Part shown: piece by piece, positions 12,231 to 24,507 of the stretch | How positions within the stretch are numbered: position 1 is the stretch's first letter | How the letters are laid out: each line of letters starts with the position of its first letter | Assembly: GCA_030544235.1 (NCBI GenBank) | Contig: CM060484.1 | Coordinates: 18,870,531 to 18,934,530, forward strand | Length of the DNA: 64,000 bases | Direction: 5' to 3' | From: Lepturacanthus savala | Lineage: Eukaryota > Chordata > Actinopteri > Scombriformes > Trichiuridae | The notes under the pieces: model-generated | Databases searched by the model: none | Told to the model about the DNA's origin: nothing | Seen by the model: the letters and a program-made list of their open reading frames with translations, nothing else | Translations under genes and position numbers: made by a program

Positions 12231-13075
12231 CGTGTGAGTTTTTTTTTTTTTTTATCTTGCTGTCTCAGGGCGAAGGCAGTCACCACATCATTAAAAAATC
12301 AGGGCTCTGAGCTCTGATTGAATTGGCATCAATGGCGAGGATCCGAGGGCCCTCTGGGTCATATTGCTTCTCACTTCATTCTTTATAAGTGGTAAAAAGT
12401 GCCCTCCTGTTCTTCAGTTTGTGATGGGTCTGACATATACTGACTATATGTGCACAGGGGTGTTGCTCAGGTTGCCCGGGCGACTGCCCATTTGCCCTCC
12501 TCGACTGATGTTGCTCTTCCATGGGAAAAAAAAAAGAAAAGAAAAGATAATAACGATAAATCATTTAATCAATGTATACGAATTTAATGTAGGACTAGAT
12601 TTGAAAATGAAAACAAACCAAAAAAAATCACTGTCAAGTTTAATGAATTGAATAGAAATGTTCATTAGTCCAGGTTCAGTTTGCCATGTTTAACTTCAGC
12701 CAGCTAGCTTGGAGACAAGCAGGTCGTTTAAATAGGCTGCTAATTTGGTGGTAGGCAACCTTAGCTACACATCTTCTTAGAGTTATTTCCTAATATTTTG
12801 TTTTAGCCAGCAGAACGAATGATGGGCGTAATGCGTGACATGAATTATTTCATTCAAAATGGTTAGTTGACTCAATTTTATCACTATTTTGGGTAATGTG
12901 TGTCGTGTTAAAGTGAAATACACACTTTAACGCGAAAAGAGGCGGATTCAGAGAGAGAAAAACCATACGATAAACCAACCAGCAGGTGACAGAGCAGAGA
13001 CTATACAATGTGATAAAGATGGCACTGTGAAGGCTAACTGATTAATTAATCAGCCCTATATTTTAACATACTGGT

Positions 13076-13078
<3 letters not shown>
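12231..13078. other. No gene; low-complexity pieces
   Basis: T-run at 12238-12253 and A/G-run at 12523-12546. The phrase caggggtgttgctcag...cccgggcgactgccc (12456-12492) resembles a common fish repeat but is too short to assign. Confidence 0.4.

Positions 13079-13119
<41 letters not shown>
13079..13119. repeat. (AT)n microsatellite
   Basis: About 20 AT units. Confidence 0.95.
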
Positions 13120-13120
<1 letters not shown>

Positions 13121-13241
13121 ATAGTAATGTTTGATAGTGATATGAAATCAAAGGACTGTGAAAGGGCCTTTTAAGAGCTTTAAGAGCTTTTTAGCTTCAT
13201 GGGCGGCACATTTGACTCATTAAGTCTGAGTCACACTCATT

Positions 13242-13360
13242 AAAGGTAGTGTGTGTAGTTTGTAGTTGAAGACAGTTTATTCACACTCTCACAATTCTTA
13301 TATTATATTTCTGTCAAGTCCATTCCGCTGGATGCCGATAAATCTTACACAATGTACCTT
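13242..13360 (+). mobile_element. Short MITE remnant (taaaggtagtgtgtgtag ends)
   Basis: The left end aaaggtagtgtgtgtag and right end cttacacaatgtacctt are imperfect inverted repeats. The internal gctggatgccgataaatc matches the 'ctagatgccactaaat' word of a common teleost MITE. About 120 bp, internally deleted. Confidence 0.6.
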
Positions 13361-15449
13361 CAATGCTTGTTGTTTTTGACAGAAAAGGCTGTGATAAAAC
13401 CACCACTTGTTACCCTCTTACCAGAGATAAAGAAATGAGAAACACAAGAATTTGAGAGCGCATTTTGAACATAAAATCTATTAGGTGGCTGAAATTATAA
13501 GGTGGACCGCCTTTGTAACACATCATCAGTGCTCTGTGTTTGTCTGTTGTTTCTATGTATTTTGTGTCGCCTAGTCGCCAGAAATCAGGCTTCATTGCAA
13601 TTAAAATCTGAATTGCCTGTGTCCTTGTGAAGTGCAAGTGCCTTTTGTATTTGTCCATTGTTTGTGTGAACTCCATATATAGTAGCGGGATGTACTTCAG
13701 GCTCAAAGTCTAAGTCACCAGCCCAGCTGCCAGCAGCTGTGGGTGAGAGCTGCAGGGTTGCAGGGTTGCGGTGCAAGGGCTGACTGTTGGGAGCAGGTGG
13801 CGACCAGTGTGAAGAACGGAAAACAAGCTGTCAAGGGCACAGTTTCTTCCTATAACAGGGATGGAACCCTCCTGTTGGTGTGGACAGGACATGCTGTTTC
13901 CACACGCAAACACATACAAGACGCTCTAGAAGTCCTGTGACCTCGTCAGCATATTTACTGTACACTGTATGAAGATTCAAATGGTCTACAGTATCGGTGT
14001 CATTTCAACATTTCATTGGATAAAAATGAAGAATAATTGATTACAGCAAGATGCCACTTCATTACACATATTGGGCACAAACTGCTAAACACAGCGTTGG
14101 CACTCCCCCAGTCTTCAATCTGTTCTTTAATCAAACTAAGTAGTAACTCAATGTACAGGACAGATCCCCTCGATAAAACCACTGTAGTATACTTAACAGC
14201 TTTTTCATTGACTTCCATGACTTTGAAGGTTGGTATTCGCTTATCTGTATTTTGTAAGACACGCCTTCATTTGCATAGATCTCTTATCACAAGTGTGCAT
14301 CTCATTGGAGGTTATTTTTTTTTTCTCTCTCTCTCTCGCATATCTTAACAGTGCAGCAGCCTAAGACCAATTATTTCCATAATAGAGGGCATGATTATGG
14401 ACAGCGTGTTTGAAGAAAAGGAGAAAGAAACACACACTCGCAGATGACAAAATGGCACCATCAACAAATGTCTCCTGGCTTGCTGTTAATCACAAATATC
14501 TGTTGTCTGTAACCATCTCTGCAAAAAAAAAAAAATAGACTCCCATTACTTCCTAACGCGGCACATTCGGAACTGCAGCACAGTTCATTAGCCTGTATCT
14601 CTATCACTTAGTTTATAAGCATGAAAGCCTTAGAGCACACACTCCCTTTAAGCACAAAAGGCACATGCCTACTTTGGCAGTGCATTTTAAATGAATATAG
14701 GCAAGCATCCTTATCTGACCACCTCATTATGATGTGATAATTGGCTAGGAACCATCAGACTGTGAGATGGCAGGTGCTAAGCTTGTTAGTTTGAATTGCA
14801 TGTGCATGAGTGTAACTGTAATATGGGGCAAGTTGTTTGTGTGTCGTGTGTGTTTGTCTGTTAGTTAGTAAACTAACCAACCTCACAAAACAGCATTACA
14901 ATAATGATTCAACTCAATAACAGATTGTGAGATATTGTGGTAACAAGTTCAATTATCCGGTATAGGCTCCCTATAGATTCACATGTCTCATATTGAGGAG
15001 TTGAAAACTTGCAGTTTCATTTCAAAGGAGAACCCTTTGTGTTTGAGTTATGGGATGTTTCTTTAGTACAATGCAATTAGTTCAAATATCAAGTGGCAGC
15101 TACTGCGGCTTGAGGCGGAAGCACCATAAAGTGTGAACGCCACCAACGGCTGCTCGATGCTGGAGCCAATTAAGAAAGACATCAACTTCTCTATAGAAAT
15201 ACTATACATCACTAAACGTCTTAATAAGTCAATAAGTGCACTGGTGATCATTTGGGAAATTATTGCATCATCAATAAGGTTTGATGACTTACTGTATCTT
15301 TGATATCTGCAGTGTGGTTATTTACTGACAGCTGTGACTGACCGTTGGCTCACCTGCTGCACAGGAACTCTCACTATTGTAGCAAGCAAATGCTACTAGA
15401 GGACAAACATGCCCATTTTGCCCAGAATGTTTTCCCATCTACTATCATA
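13361..15449. other. No gene; unique-looking sequence
   Basis: Several short frames overlap on both strands around 13585-13940 and 14000-14348 without recognisable products. CT run at 14324-14338 and A-run at 14523-14535. Confidence 0.45.
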
Positions 15450-15935
15450 GACAAAGTATTTATCTATTTATTTACTTTTTCTCTTAATTTCTCATTTTAT
15501 TTAATTGTATTGGTGTCCCTGTGGCTGCTATAGGTTGCGTTTCTTCTCTCATTCTGTGTATGTTGCTGTTGCTATTTATTGGTATGTTTTTTGTGATTAT
15601 CCTATTAGTTTCTTGTTAATGAATTTACATTTTTTTCTTTTAAATTTGTTTTTGTCCCCTAGCACTTGTCCCCTAGCACTATGAAGAATGATTAGACTCA
15701 GTATGAATGACTTTGGTTCTTCATATGTATCTATTTATTTAACTCTTTTTTTTTTACTTTTGCTTATTTACTCTTAATTTTACTTCACTGCATTGGTGTT
15801 GCTGTTATACTGGATTTGGTATCACTGGTATGGGTTAAGTTGTCATTGGTATGTGTTTTTCTTTTTTTTTGTACATATGAATGTACAAATACACGGGGTG
15901 CTTGATAAAAATAAAGTATAAAGAAAATAAAAAAA
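15450..15935 (+). repeat. T-rich degenerate repeat, possible LINE 3' tail
   Basis: Two T-rich segments share tatctatttattta, ctcttaatttt-like text and attggtgt (15459-15512 and 15729-15800). It ends in ataaaaataaagtataaaga. The shape resembles the T-rich 3' region of L1-like retroposons, but there is no coding remnant. A 14-bp tandem (ttgtcccctagcac) lies at 15651-15680. Confidence 0.3.
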
Positions 15936-16740
15936 TTCCCATAAAACTAGCCCACTATCATGGGCAAAGTATTGATTGTAAAACAGTGAATAATTAACTT
16001 GTTTCGCTAACAATTAACATTTAATCCATTCGGTTTAATAACATTTGGAAAGCACTACTGTAGAAGCGTTGCATGACTGAATTATTTCATTCCCATTTCA
16101 AGTTAGCTGCAAGTCTCTGGTTCACCTGTTGGCTCATGTCGCCTGTGTATTTGGGAACTGGCCATTTTGTCTTCATGTGCCACTGAGCAACTCTCATAAA
16201 CAGGGTCCTGCTTCTGATTATTTCCTGCACATCTTTGCTCCAATTCAATCCAAATAGTGACATCACACCTCACTGCAGCCATTTTTATATACAGTCTATG
16301 ATAAATATTTACTTGACTACCATTGAAGTAACATACGTCCAATGTCTTCTATATTCCGACTTTATATATCAAACAATAACAGTAGTGGATAAAAAATTAA
16401 GGTATTACTGTGTTTTAGAGGCTGAGGCGGGCTCTGTTTTAAAGCCAGAGTGAAGATGACTAAATTACACTAACACACGAGGGAAAAGGGTCCTTTTAAC
16501 TGCGCGTGTCTCTCGCTTCTTCCTTTTTTTTTTTTTTGCAGGACTATTGTTGTTAAAATTCAACTGGTACCTTAACATGGAGAACATTTATCGTCAGTTA
16601 TCATTTATATTAGCATGTTTTATTTATTTTGACTAAAAAAATCTGTGGTTCATAGCAGTAATTATGGTTATTCATTAAATCTTAATTAACTGCAGTTAGT
16701 TTTAGATCCATTATGTTTTTTCTTAATCATTTGACAGCCT
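15936..16740. other. No gene or clear repeat
   Basis: AT-rich. A pyrimidine tract with T-run at 16523-16537 ends in gcag, an acceptor-like site with no following exon signal. Confidence 0.45.
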
Positions 16741-17045
16741 CATAATATAGCACAGCCCTGAATGGATGCAGGTAGTGATGTCCTGGTCTGAGCTGCTGCA
16801 AAAACATCAATCCGACTTTATGATTCAGTTGGTGCCTCGCAATCTGCCCCCCAATCTGTCCAACCTTCTCTGGCAGGGCGAAGCTGAGTCACTATCATGC
16901 CGTTCGTATACCGCAACAGTGCTCGAGCACATCATCAGCTGGTACATGAAGTCCCACGACGGCGTTGTTGTCATCCTTGTCACCACAGTCATGTGCCGGA
17001 GGCTGGAAGCTTTGGCCAGGCCGCGGCCAATCATCTAAGCAGGAC
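16741..17045. other. GC-richer block open on both strands, identity unknown
   Basis: Plus-strand ATG at 16766 with 90 codons and minus-strand 69 codons open over the same bases, with composition unlike the AT-rich flanks. I see no domain, no signal peptide and no clear splice pair. Antiparallel open frames often arise in a GC-richer sequence without selection for protein. It could be a conserved non-coding block or a decayed exon. Confidence 0.2.
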
Positions 17046-17660
17046 TACCAGCTGAGGATTGAGTCAGGGAGGCAGCACTAATACACAAACTATGACCAGT
17101 CTCCCAGCAAACTGCTGTTTTCTGAATGTCAAGGCAAGTCTCTCAGGTTCTCTGACGGATGTGTTGCTCAATCAAAAAACATCGCCGTCGCCCGTTATGA
17201 CGGACAAGATGAAGTTTGTCTGATTATCACATCGATTTTCTATGGAGTGGCCTTAACCTGAATCAATTCCATGCAAGTATGCATCAATCTGTTTATGTTC
17301 ATCGCTCTTTTAATTATCCCTCGCTTTAATAAATGAAGCGGTAGATTAATCTGAAATAATGGCATTGGCCTTCTAAACGTCATGCTTAATTTTACAAATA
17401 TCACGCATATTAGCAATTAATTTTACTTCAAGACTTTATATATCATGTTGAATTCCAGTGTTATTGTAAATTGCATTACATATAAAAAAACATATATATA
17501 TGCACATCACAATCGGTATATTATTTACCCTAATCTAATCAATACTTTCCTATCGCCTAGTTGTTCCCTCATTCGTAAACATGTCAATATTGCCTCTAAA
17601 AATGGAAGATTAACTTGTGATTTTTACGACACACTGAATAAATTAGAGCATAGTTTCTGA
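17046..17660. other. Candidate conserved non-coding block, homeodomain-like words
   Basis: Repeat-free sequence with dense TAAT words: cttttaattatccctcg, gtagattaatctg, catgcttaattttac and agcaattaattttac (17308-17425). It also contains tatgcaagtatgcatcaatc-like text. This texture is typical of developmental enhancers. Conservation untested. Confidence 0.35.
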
Positions 17661-19290
17661 ATAACAACCCGACCACGACAGGAAAAAAAAAAGTCAATAT
17701 CACCCACCAGTTTGTGGACTAATGCATTGTAGATTTTGTTTGTAGGTATTTTCAAATCGCAAGATTATTCATACACTGCAAGTTCTGTATTTGAGAATAT
17801 CATTTGGTATGCATTGAAATATGTGTTGTAATGATGGAGGATGGGGATCAAGGACAAAATGGAAAAAAAAATAAAGTGAGAAAGACTGAAAGAAAGACAG
17901 CCAGTGAGGGCAAGAGAGAAGCACAGGGTTAGAGATGGGGGCGACGGTTCCGGAATGTGAATGAGGGGTCGTGACGGCGACAGGGGCCCTAAGGCTGCGT
18001 GATACCTGACATGTTTCATCTCTAGCTGGTGTCACGTTCTCCCGTGTTGTGGCAATTTACCTCTTGCACTTGAATTGAATGAGGAAAGAGACAATTCTCG
18101 ATAGTGTTGTCACACTTTATTTTATGCTCGGAGCATGGCGCGCTCACACTTGATACAGACATAGGAGTCGCTGCAGACGAGTGAGAGAACCCAACACCGG
18201 GGCAAATATGTTTCACTGGTGCCAGAATCAGCTGGAGTTGGTGTGACATTTTTATGTATAATTATTCCAGAAAGAAAAGGCAAGCTCTAATAAATTAATA
18301 ATAAACAGATGAATTGTTCAGTCACACAACAGAAGTATTCTTAAAACTATCACTAAGCATTTTAGTTAGATCTGTCAAAGGTAAGATGATAATTGTGTGT
18401 TAAAGCAAATTATTTCAATACTAATACACTTTTTTTTTTTTACGCTAGTAACACATCATGGGGATTTCAATCTGATCCACACTCTGGAGCAGAAGGTAGT
18501 GGTAATGCACCAATAAGCTGGATGCCAACTGCTGTAAAACAACAAGAAAAGAAGCTTCTGTCATGATGGCCCTTTGTCTCACCTGTAGCAACAGTAGCAA
18601 GGAACAATGGACAGCTGTAAAATGGTGGATTCATTGTTCATAGCTTCACACGATTCTTCTGAAATGACTTGTTTCACAGTCAAATTTGGCCCAGCAGAGA
18701 GTGTCTCCAAAGACAAAAGATCAAACAAGACTAGGTGAAACCCCAGTATATGTTTGGACGTTTTAGGCAATTTGAGAAAATGTAGCCTGGGCCAGTTAGT
18801 GGTGTACGTAGCCTATCATGAAAGCTAATGTTTTAAATTTCTGTGAAATTGTCTGTATTGTATTAGCATATGTTAGTATATTACATGACATGGTTGAGGT
18901 AATTCTCTTTATTTAGAGTGCAGAGTGCTAGAGAAGCATACAGCTAATGCTAACACACAGCTAATGCTGAAGCCCATGGACAAACCGACAAGCATCAAGC
19001 TCTCTACAGCAGCAGCTAAAAGTGGCTGCAGCCTCTAGGCCACTTAACATTGCAGAGGACAGTCGGGGGTGTACGTGAATTAATTTGGATCACATTCAAC
19101 AACTTGAAATGCCATCAAGATACACAACCTGTATGGTGACCAAAGAGCTAAAGTCCTTTTCTTTCTTTTCTTCCTCCTTTTTCCACTGGTTCCTGCTGTG
19201 TTGTATCACCCTGTGACTATCTAACATCACAAATGATGTTTTTGTGCAAATTTATATTTCCCATGGTTGGACACAATTAGGCTGCGTTGT
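17661..19290. other. No gene; unique-looking sequence
   Basis: Contains a short tandem acagctaatgct (18938-18949 and 18957-18968) and a T-run at 18430-18441. The minus frames at 17765-18249 have no recognisable product. Confidence 0.4.
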
Positions 19291-19976
19291 GTGATTTGCT
19301 TATGAAGTGAGGGATCCAGGGAGGCTAATCAGTACTGAAGTAATGGAACATTTAGCTGACCAATGTCCCCATCTGTTGTCTGTTGAGCTTGAATTTGCCA
19401 TAATTCAAGCATATTTTAAAAAGCTAAATGCTGTACCTGTGAGACTTTCTGACATTCATTGTCATTGTGACTCTGTTTTGCGGTGTTTATTGATTTTCAA
19501 TAAATGCCACATTTGCATGAAGCAAGCTTATCTTGTCCACTCCCACTTTTTTATTAGGATTAATAACACTTAAATGTCCCTGGACCCATGGACAGTAATG
19601 CCCTCAGCCCTTATTTTAACCTTTCGCGAGTTCCCACAAGTATTTCTACCTGCCACAATGCTTGAGCCAGGAAAATGGAACACTCGCGGAAATAGAAAAC
19701 GACAAAGTGCGGCAAAGAAAAAAGGAATTATACAAAACCAGAGGCTCCAACATGTGTTGCTGCGTGCGGGAAGAGGCTGGAAAGCAGGCGTTTTGCCTCG
19801 GATCTACCCGTATCACTGATGCAAAGACGACCCCAAATCCATTACAAGCCAATTATATGTGCCGGGGCCAGGGCTGGGGCTGGGCACTCACTCGTGAACC
19901 GCGATGCTTAATCCACAAAGAGGAACTAATAGGAAATTTGAAAATAGAATCCACACTTGAGTAACTTTGGAGGGAT
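19291..19976. other. High-complexity block, candidate conserved non-coding
   Basis: Little simple repeat and balanced composition. Frames overlap in several phases, so none is favoured. Includes gtttattgattttcaataaatgcc and a CpG-containing part at 19620-19700. Confidence 0.25.
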
Positions 19977-19988
19977 TTGGTTGGATTA

Positions 19989-20552
19989 ATGAACTGTCAG
20001 GCTCACTGTCAACATGCTGGGGATTGCAATCCTTTACCAGCGTTTGCTAGTCTCTTTCTAGCCTCTGTCGTTTTAGTCTCTCTCTCTCTACGTTTCTCAA
20101 TTACAGAGCTTTTTAACCTGACACGTTCTCCTCCTCACGAGCAAAACGCCGACACACCTGCGCATAATCTGACTTCACTAATGTTTTGCAGCTTTGAAAT
20201 GTCTTTATATCTCATCAGTCATACGACAAAAGCTTGCAGGCACACGCGCGCGCGCACACACGCACAAATAGGACAGACCACTGTTCCCTCGTCAGCAAAG
20301 AGCATAAATGAGCTTCTCCCTGCCAGAGAAAAGGCAATGTCGTCCGTTTCAGTCCAAGGGGACGCACCACAATCACAGGAGCCACCGGTCACACTCCACA
20401 AGCTTAAAGACAGCGGTGGAGGAGAGGAAAAGAGGGCTGAAAGAGAGACTGAGAGAGGTAAAAGCCGACAGAGTGGCTCACATTCGGTTGACATAGTCGC
20501 ACACAGACTGAAAAACTACTTAAAGGGAAGAAGTGGAGGGCTGTACAACTGA
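19989..20552 (+). other. Longest open frame in the window (about 187 codons), probably non-coding
   Basis: ATG at 19989, stop at 20550-20552. The translation has a hydrophobic stretch near residues 17-34 (LPAFASLFLASVVLVSLSLR) and a charged C-terminal half (EEKRAERETERGKSR). No family recognised. The frame crosses a CG/CA dinucleotide repeat and overlaps open frames on the other strand. I see no polyadenylation or splice context. More likely chance than a gene, but the longest candidate here. Confidence 0.12.
20241..20265. repeat. Alternating CA/CG tract
   Basis: Strictly alternating pyrimidine-purine with a (CG)n core, a potential Z-DNA former. Confidence 0.8.
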
Positions 20553-21480
20553 GGCAGAATGAGATCATAACAAGGACGTGCAGTGAAGCTTTGGTTGTCT
20601 CATTGTTTGGGAGAGCTTTGGGAGAAAATGGCCAATGCTGCATCTCTCCTGTGTGAAATGACTGTTTCTGAGATAGAGGTTCATGTTATGATAGAGGGAA
20701 ACAAAACATAGAAGATTCCCCCATGTGGTGATCTGGCCAGAAAGGACACGGAGAAAACTACCGTTGAAACTGCAAATTAAATGGGGAAACAGAGCAACAC
20801 GATAGATTCTGTGGATAAGCCGAGGCATGATTCGACGGCACAGAAGATCCTCAAATTGATGGATGAAAGTGGGCTGAAGGGACCAGGATGGATGAGGACT
20901 GACTTATGTTACATCACTGCGAGGTTCACCGCGAGGTTACAGATGCGTAAAGATGCAGTACTGTAGGTTTATTGTAGAATTTACTCTAAGCTCCGTGTGG
21001 ATCCACTTTGTTTGATTTGATTTGTGGGTGGGATTTTTCCATCATTTCTTTGAGGCAGGGAAAGTAGATTCCGCCACAGGACTGTAAAGTCCCTCTGCTC
21101 TGAAAAATCAGTTTTTCTTTTCAGTTCCTGCAGTTGGGTGTTTGAGTTGCATTGTATAGAATGATGTATATGCAGAGTCGCCTGTTTTCACATTAGTCTG
21201 CAGAAAGTGGAAGGTTCTTACTTTTCCTGGCTTTAGTTGAAATTGTGATACCCTTAACAGAATGTACTGTATTTGTGGTTATAAGCACAGAGAGGTGGTG
21301 GAGACCCAGTTCATTGTGCATAAAGCTCATTTAATATTGTGTATGTAAAAAGAGGAGAGAAATAATGGAGATGAAGCTGTTTATTTAAAGTGCACACTCA
21401 TGTGTCTTTAAAGAAATTAGACAATCTGGGCTGATTTTACTTGAAAACCACAGATGAATCCATTAGTAAAATTAACAACC
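20553..21480. other. No gene; unique-looking sequence
   Basis: Moderate complexity to about 20960, then AT-rich. No repeat recognised. Confidence 0.45.
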
Positions 21481-21482
21481 TA

Positions 21483-21772
21483 CACTACCGTTCAAAAGTT
21501 TGGGGTCACCCAGACAATTTAGTGTTTTCAATGAAAAGTCACACTTTTACTTGCCACCGTGAGTTGTAAAATAATTACAATTTTTATTACGTTAGCCTTC
21601 TGATGCAATGAGCAAAGACATTGTATCATCAGAACACTGGAGTGATAGTTGCTGGAAATAGGCCGCTATACACCAATATATAGTGTATTTCTGATTTCTG
21701 ATTAGTTTAAAGTTATCTTTCTTTCAAAACTAAGGAAATGTCTAAGTGACCCCAAACTTTTGAATAGTAGTG
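21483..21772 (+). mobile_element. Tc1/mariner-type MITE, copy 2 (both ends present)
   Basis: Left end cactaccgttcaaaagtttg (21483-21502) and right end ccccaaacttttgaatagtag (from 21750) are inverted repeats. Each is flanked by TA (21481-21482, 21773-21774), the Tc1/mariner target duplication. About 290 bp with no coding capacity. Four other copies lie at 8638, 41638, 46083 and 57545, all in the same orientation. Confidence 0.92.
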
Positions 21773-22103
21773 TATTAATACCAAACAAAAATATTCAATT
21801 GCTTTATATATAATTTTCGAAGTGTGGATAACCTGAAAGAAACTGTAGGTGGTGTAAAGTCTCGTCTGACATTGCATCCAGCCAAAACATTTACACAGTT
21901 TTAGTCAAATGAAATCCACAAGAATCATGTGTAATTCATGGAACAATTCAAACAGAATAGAAACAATGTACATTTCCTGCCATTCACTACTGTACATATT
22001 TTTTTTTCTGAAATGAGGTCCCATGTGGTCCACCAGAACGGAAGGGGCTTAGGCTTTCAATGCAGACAACAACGGCAGCAGCCATCGTCCAACAATAAAT
22101 GCG

Positions 22104-22117
22104 GTTGTCATGGCAAA
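22104..22117 (+). promoter_or_regulatory. RFX X-box-like motif
   Basis: gttgtcatggcaaa matches 12 of 14 positions of the palindromic RFX consensus GTTGCCATGGCAAC. It lies in non-repetitive sequence. Function not shown. Confidence 0.35.
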
Positions 22118-22210
22118 TATAGTTTTGTAACAAGAGTTGGCCTTGTCTGTCAAATGCCCTAAACTAACACATTTTTTCATAGTGTTTGAGTTGGCAGTAC
22201 TCAAAGAGAG

Positions 22211-22230
22211 CTCAGTGCTGTAGCACTGAG
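22211..22230. repeat. Short inverted repeat
   Basis: ctcagtgc and gcactgag pair over 8 bp around a tgta loop. Confidence 0.7.
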
Positions 22231-23273
22231 AGCTGAGAGGACCATGGTATTAGATGCTGGATGAATGTTCCGTGGTTGGTTTTGCTGGAGGAGCTATCCT
22301 TAAAACAGCTAAATGGGCCTCATACAAAAACAGATCTTTAGAAACAAATGAAATTCTGTAGCGATGATGCTAGTCCTTGACCTTGGGAGCTAACGGTAAT
22401 AAAGAAACAAAATTGCATTCACTTTCCATTGAATTTTTTTGCCAACATCTGTGTGCTGGGGCACAAAAGAGACATGTCACAGCAGATAGAGCGAAAGGAA
22501 CAACCAATGAAAGAAGTATTTTGCTCTGTGTGGCACTGGTTGGCATTGAGTCTGTGGATTGTAAGAATGGTTGAAGCAAATGGAAGCTTGAATATATGCA
22601 GCCAAAAAAAAATATTGATTGCATTTGAATAATTCCCCGTTGGCTGTATCCACATCAACAGCGGTGGAGTATTATTTAAAATTGCAAAGACAAATGCAGT
22701 TCTTCATGCCAGGAATGAACACTTGTCACCTCTCCTTTATTATTATCACTTGCTTTCCCATCCATGAAAGTCCAACTTCTTCATCCGATTTTTTTTTTCC
22801 TCGCTTTTGTTCTTTATTCATTCATTCTGATGCCATCCATGTGTAAGTAAAACAGCATTTTTGTTAGACTGTGTGTGTGTGTGTTTTTTAATACATGTTG
22901 GGTCATGGCTCTATTAAAGCAATAAGAAGTGTGCAGTGATAATCTGCCAGTAGAGACACAACACAAAGCCCTACTGCTTCCACATAACGCTCGCCTCTAC
23001 ATCCCAGTCTTTGTTATTGATTTTTCCCTAGACATGATCCATGTTTTTCCATTTACTTGTCAGATTTTATGTTCTTAGACACAATACTGATCTAATAAAA
23101 GACAGTCTTAGATCCATTTCTTGCTATTCGCCACCAGCTAACACAAATGTATTGTCCCCTCCCTGTCGAAAAAAAAACTACAGAGCAACGCGGCAGTGGT
23201 GTAAAGCAAAGCTGCCTTGGGCATTCTGTTTGCTTTTGTATGCGTGGGAGAGAGATGGTGTGGCACAGGAGGT

Positions 23274-23276
<3 letters not shown>

Positions 23277-23313
<37 letters not shown>

Positions 23314-23323
23314 CGTGTGTGTG
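23277..23323. repeat. (GT)n microsatellite
   Basis: GT run with two GC interruptions near its 3' end. Frames over it are artefacts. Confidence 0.95.
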
Positions 23324-23889
23324 CAGAGTTGCGGCACCGAATGACTCCTTTTTTTCACCCGTAAACAAAGACAAGTTGCTAAAGTGTCACCCAAATTAAG
23401 TTAAATGTAGAACTGCAACGCTAAACTCCTTTGTTAATATCAACCTCCTCCAATGCAGCAGACAAATGAAACTGCACTTAAGTCAATAAGATAGCTTTTA
23501 AAAGCCTGACTGTGTGCTCCGGGGACACTTCCAGCCTGAATATATATAGCCTATATGCTGCCAGGATGGTATGAGAAGGGAATGAGGAGGCACATATTTG
23601 CGATGAGGTGACAGTGGAAGAAACAAACAAGTCAATTTGTCTGGGTATTAGTTCAGTACAGGGTAAAGCCTGATTGATGCAGTTATTACTGTTCCTGGGC
23701 TGGAAGCAACATGCTTGAAACCTGTTTAATCTTGATAAAAGAGTAGAGAAGGAGACAAAAAAAGGATTGGAAGACATAGCTGTCAGGGTGGATTATGACT
23801 GGTGGGATCAGATCAGATAAACAATAAGCTATATGACATCTGAAAACATTAAACCAGTTCATGTTTTCTTCTGTTTTAAAAGATAAATA
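23324..23889. other. No gene or clear repeat
   Basis: Ordinary sequence between a microsatellite and a MITE. Minus-strand frames at 23478-23970 without recognisable product. Confidence 0.45.
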
Positions 23890-24507
23890 CAGCGGTGGAA
23901 GAAGTATAGGATCAATACAGTACCAATACAGTAATGTAAAGCTATTACAAGCAAAAGTCCTACAAGTCAAGTAAAAGTGTGTACAAGTCTTGGCAGCAAA
24001 ATATACTTAAAGTATTGCATTAAAAAGTGTTGGTTTGGTCCTTTGATTGATATACACACAGTTAGCTCCAATGGTTCCCAACCTAGGGGTCGCGCCCCTC
24101 CAAAGGGTCAGCAGATAAATGAGAGAAGTTGTCAAGATGAACAAACCAATCTGTTTCCACAGAGTTTTTCTGTAACCTTTGATTTTTGGGGGAAATACTG
24201 GATCATTTCAACATTTATTGAAATAAAAACACGGCGAGAAGTTTAGAGGGAAAAATCACTACTTGCTGGAGCTGATAAACTCAGACATGTGAAATGTGAG
24301 CCAATTTCACTCTGCTGTTTGTAAGACATCAAAAGACAAAAAAGGTGGAAACCCCTGGTTTCATCTTTAACTGTGTGTACCATTTCCCTCTCAAATGTAG
24401 TGGGATGGAAGAATAAAGTAAGAGATGGAAAAAAAAACTAAAATAAAATGCAAGTACTTCAATACAGTACTTTAGTAAATGTACTTCATTGCTTCCCGCC
24501 ACAGCTG
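23890..24507 (+). mobile_element. Stepped-motif MITE, copy C (composite)
   Basis: Left end cagcggtggaagaagtatag; right end tttagtaaatgtacttcatt...cccgccacag. Stepped words (caatacagtaatgtaaag, gcaaaagtcc, atatacttaaagtattg) and the right-arm word tctcaaatgtagtgggatgg are present. It carries the second element at 24073-24359, as copies D and E do. Confidence 0.85.
24073..24359 (+). mobile_element. Nested ggttcccaaccta element in copy C
   Basis: Starts ggttcccaacctaggggtcg and ends aaggtggaaacccctgg; the two ends are imperfect inverted repeats. Internal words tactggatcatttcaacatt and gtaagacatcaaaagac recur at 35102 and partly at 37892. Confidence 0.8.

Larger units (their letters stand above)
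21775..23276. other. Unique-looking sequence with X-box-like site and hairpin
   Basis: No gene recognised. 22020-22160 has enhancer-like texture. The frames at 22370-22658 overlap in several phases. Short TG run at 22871-22885. Confidence 0.4.

Noticed and set aside
19570..19605. REST-like word cccatggacag
   Set aside because: Half-site spacing and the left half do not fit the REST consensus.
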